Assembly (NCBI GenBank): GCA_009469665.1
Contig: SSTB01000074.1
Span: forward strand, 1-5,387
Source: Azonexaceae bacterium
GTDB taxonomy: Bacteria > Pseudomonadota > Gammaproteobacteria > Burkholderiales > Rhodocyclaceae
Direction: 5' to 3'
DNA length: 5,387 bases
Of the stretch, positions 4,736-5,387 are shown piece by piece. How positions within the stretch are numbered: the first letter of the stretch is position 1; every line of letters begins with the position of its first letter. The notes below the pieces were generated by a model. The model made no database searches, was not told the DNA's origin, and saw nothing but the letters and a program-made list of their open reading frames with translations. The position numbers were made by a program, and so were the translations under genes.

Positions 4736-5387
4736 TCGAGCACCTTGAGGAGGGAAGCGGTGTCGTCCTTGCCCCAGCCTTGGGCCATCAACGCGTTCAG
4801 CTGCTGCCCCACGGCGGCGGCCAGCGGCATCGGCACTCCGGCCCGGCGGGCGGCCTCCAGAGCAATGCCGAAATCCTTGTGGTGCAGCCGCGCCTCGATG
4901 CCGGCCGCGAAATCCCGGCACACCATGCGCTCGCCCATGACGTCGAGGACGCGGCTGGCCGCCGAACCTCCGGCCAGGGCCTGGCGCACCCGGGCGGGGT
5001 CGGCGCCCGCGGCGGCGGCCAGATGCACGGCTTCGGCAGCCGCTTGGATGGCGGCGACCATGATGATCTGATTGCAGACCTTGGCCACCTGGCCGGCACC
5101 GCTGGGCCCCACATGGACGATGCGTTTGCCCAGGCATTCGAGCAGGGGCCGCACCCGCTCCAGGGCCTCGGCATCGCCGCCGGCCATGATCGCCAGGGTG
5201 GCGTCGCGGGCTCCCTGGGCGCCGCCGGACACCGGGGCGTCGAGAAAGGCGACTCCCCGCCCGGCCAGGTGGGCGGCCAGCCGGCGCGCCGCGTCCGGGG
5301 CGATGGTCGAGCAATCGACCACCACCGAGCCCGGCGCCAGCCCTGCTGCCAGACCGTCCGGACCGAGGATGACGCCTTCCACGTCGG
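4720..5387 (-). CDS. Beta-hydroxyacid dehydrogenase, HIBADH/GarR family (3' part; N-terminus off window)
   Basis: The visible 221 residues are the C-terminal three quarters of an NAD(P)-dependent 3-hydroxyisobutyrate / 2-hydroxy-3-oxopropionate reductase-family enzyme of usual length near 290. The N-terminal dinucleotide-binding GxGxxG strand lies beyond 5387. Within the fragment, numbered from the first full codon at 5385, there are VDCSTIAPDAAR (23-34), the substrate loop DAPVSGGAQGARDATLAIMAGGD (49-71), the VAKVCNQ helix (100-106) with the catalytic Lys at 102, GADPARVRQALAGG in the all-alpha domain, and HHKDFGIAL. The sequence resembles tartronate semialdehyde reductase GarR and plant/bacterial glyoxylate-succinic semialdehyde reductases at least as much as true HIBADH. 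The substrate (tartronate semialdehyde, glyoxylate, succinic semialdehyde or 3-hydroxyisobutyrate) cannot be told from this part. The GTG at 5382 is an internal Val codon and not the start. It leads an operon with the LEA lipoprotein. Confidence 0.92.
   Translation of the reverse strand, partial: DVEGVILGPDGLAAGLAPGSVVVDCSTIAPDAARRLAAHLAGRGVAFLDAPVSGGAQGARDATLAIMAGGDAEALERVRPLLECLGKRIVHVGPSGAGQVAKVCNQIIMVAAIQAAAEAVHLAAAAGADPARVRQALAGGSAASRVLDVMGERMVCRDFAAGIEARLHHKDFGIALEAARRAGVPMPLAAAVGQQLNALMAQGWGKDDTASLLKVLECARA

Noticed and set aside
4736..5314. Long extension of the LEA lipoprotein frame upstream of 4735
   Set aside because: It is an out-of-frame shadow of the dehydrogenase gene, rich in Arg/Gly/Pro, and would bury the clear lipoprotein signal peptide inside the protein.
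4720..5387. The HIBADH-family enzyme as the aldehyde reductase that finishes the DHAP shunt
   Set aside because: It is on a separate, convergent operon, its family acts on carboxylated semialdehydes, and nothing in the sequence links it to methylthioacetaldehyde.

Overview
This 5.4 kb window is very GC-rich chromosomal DNA, densely coded and with G/C-biased third positions. The protein sequences look proteobacterial. The MscS C-terminal region and overall composition suggest a betaproteobacterium (Rhodocyclales/Azoarcus-like), but that placement is inference. I see no rRNA, tRNA, CRISPR array or intact mobile element.

Layout from left to right: (1) 1-179 is non-coding. It holds a perfect 17-bp inverted repeat (31-85) and, abutting it, short repeated motifs ending at about 140 that look like the remnant end of an insertion sequence. 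(2) 180-1334, minus strand, is a YbdL-type methionine (2-oxo-4-methylthiobutyrate) aminotransferase. (3) 1399-2217, minus strand, is an MscS-type mechanosensitive channel, upstream of and co-directional with the aminotransferase. (4) 2218-2333 is a short divergent intergenic region. (5) 2334-3419, plus strand, is mtnA (S-methyl-5-thioribose-1-phosphate isomerase). It overlaps by 4 nt with (6) 3416-4048, plus strand, a FucA-like class II aldolase that fits Ald2 of the DHAP shunt. (7) 4049-4237 is a hairpin-rich non-coding stretch between convergent units, with a 15-nt direct repeat. (8) 4238-4735, minus strand, is a LEA14/WHy-domain lipoprotein. It overlaps by 16 nt with (9) 4720-5387, minus strand, the C-terminal part of a beta-hydroxyacid dehydrogenase (HIBADH/GarR family) whose N-terminus lies beyond the right edge.

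The main biological theme is handling of the by-products of S-adenosylmethionine. MtnA and the aldolase are translationally coupled. Together they would turn 5-methylthioribose-1-P (from methylthioadenosine) or 5-deoxyribose-1-P (from 5'-deoxyadenosine) into DHAP plus a small aldehyde, which is the DHAP shunt. The divergent aminotransferase would act on the methionine/KMTB pair, the last step of the classical methionine salvage pathway. The genes for the intermediate steps of that classical pathway (mtnB, mtnC/W/X, mtnD) are not in this window. The right-hand pair is a separate operon facing the mtnA-aldolase unit and has no evident tie to it.
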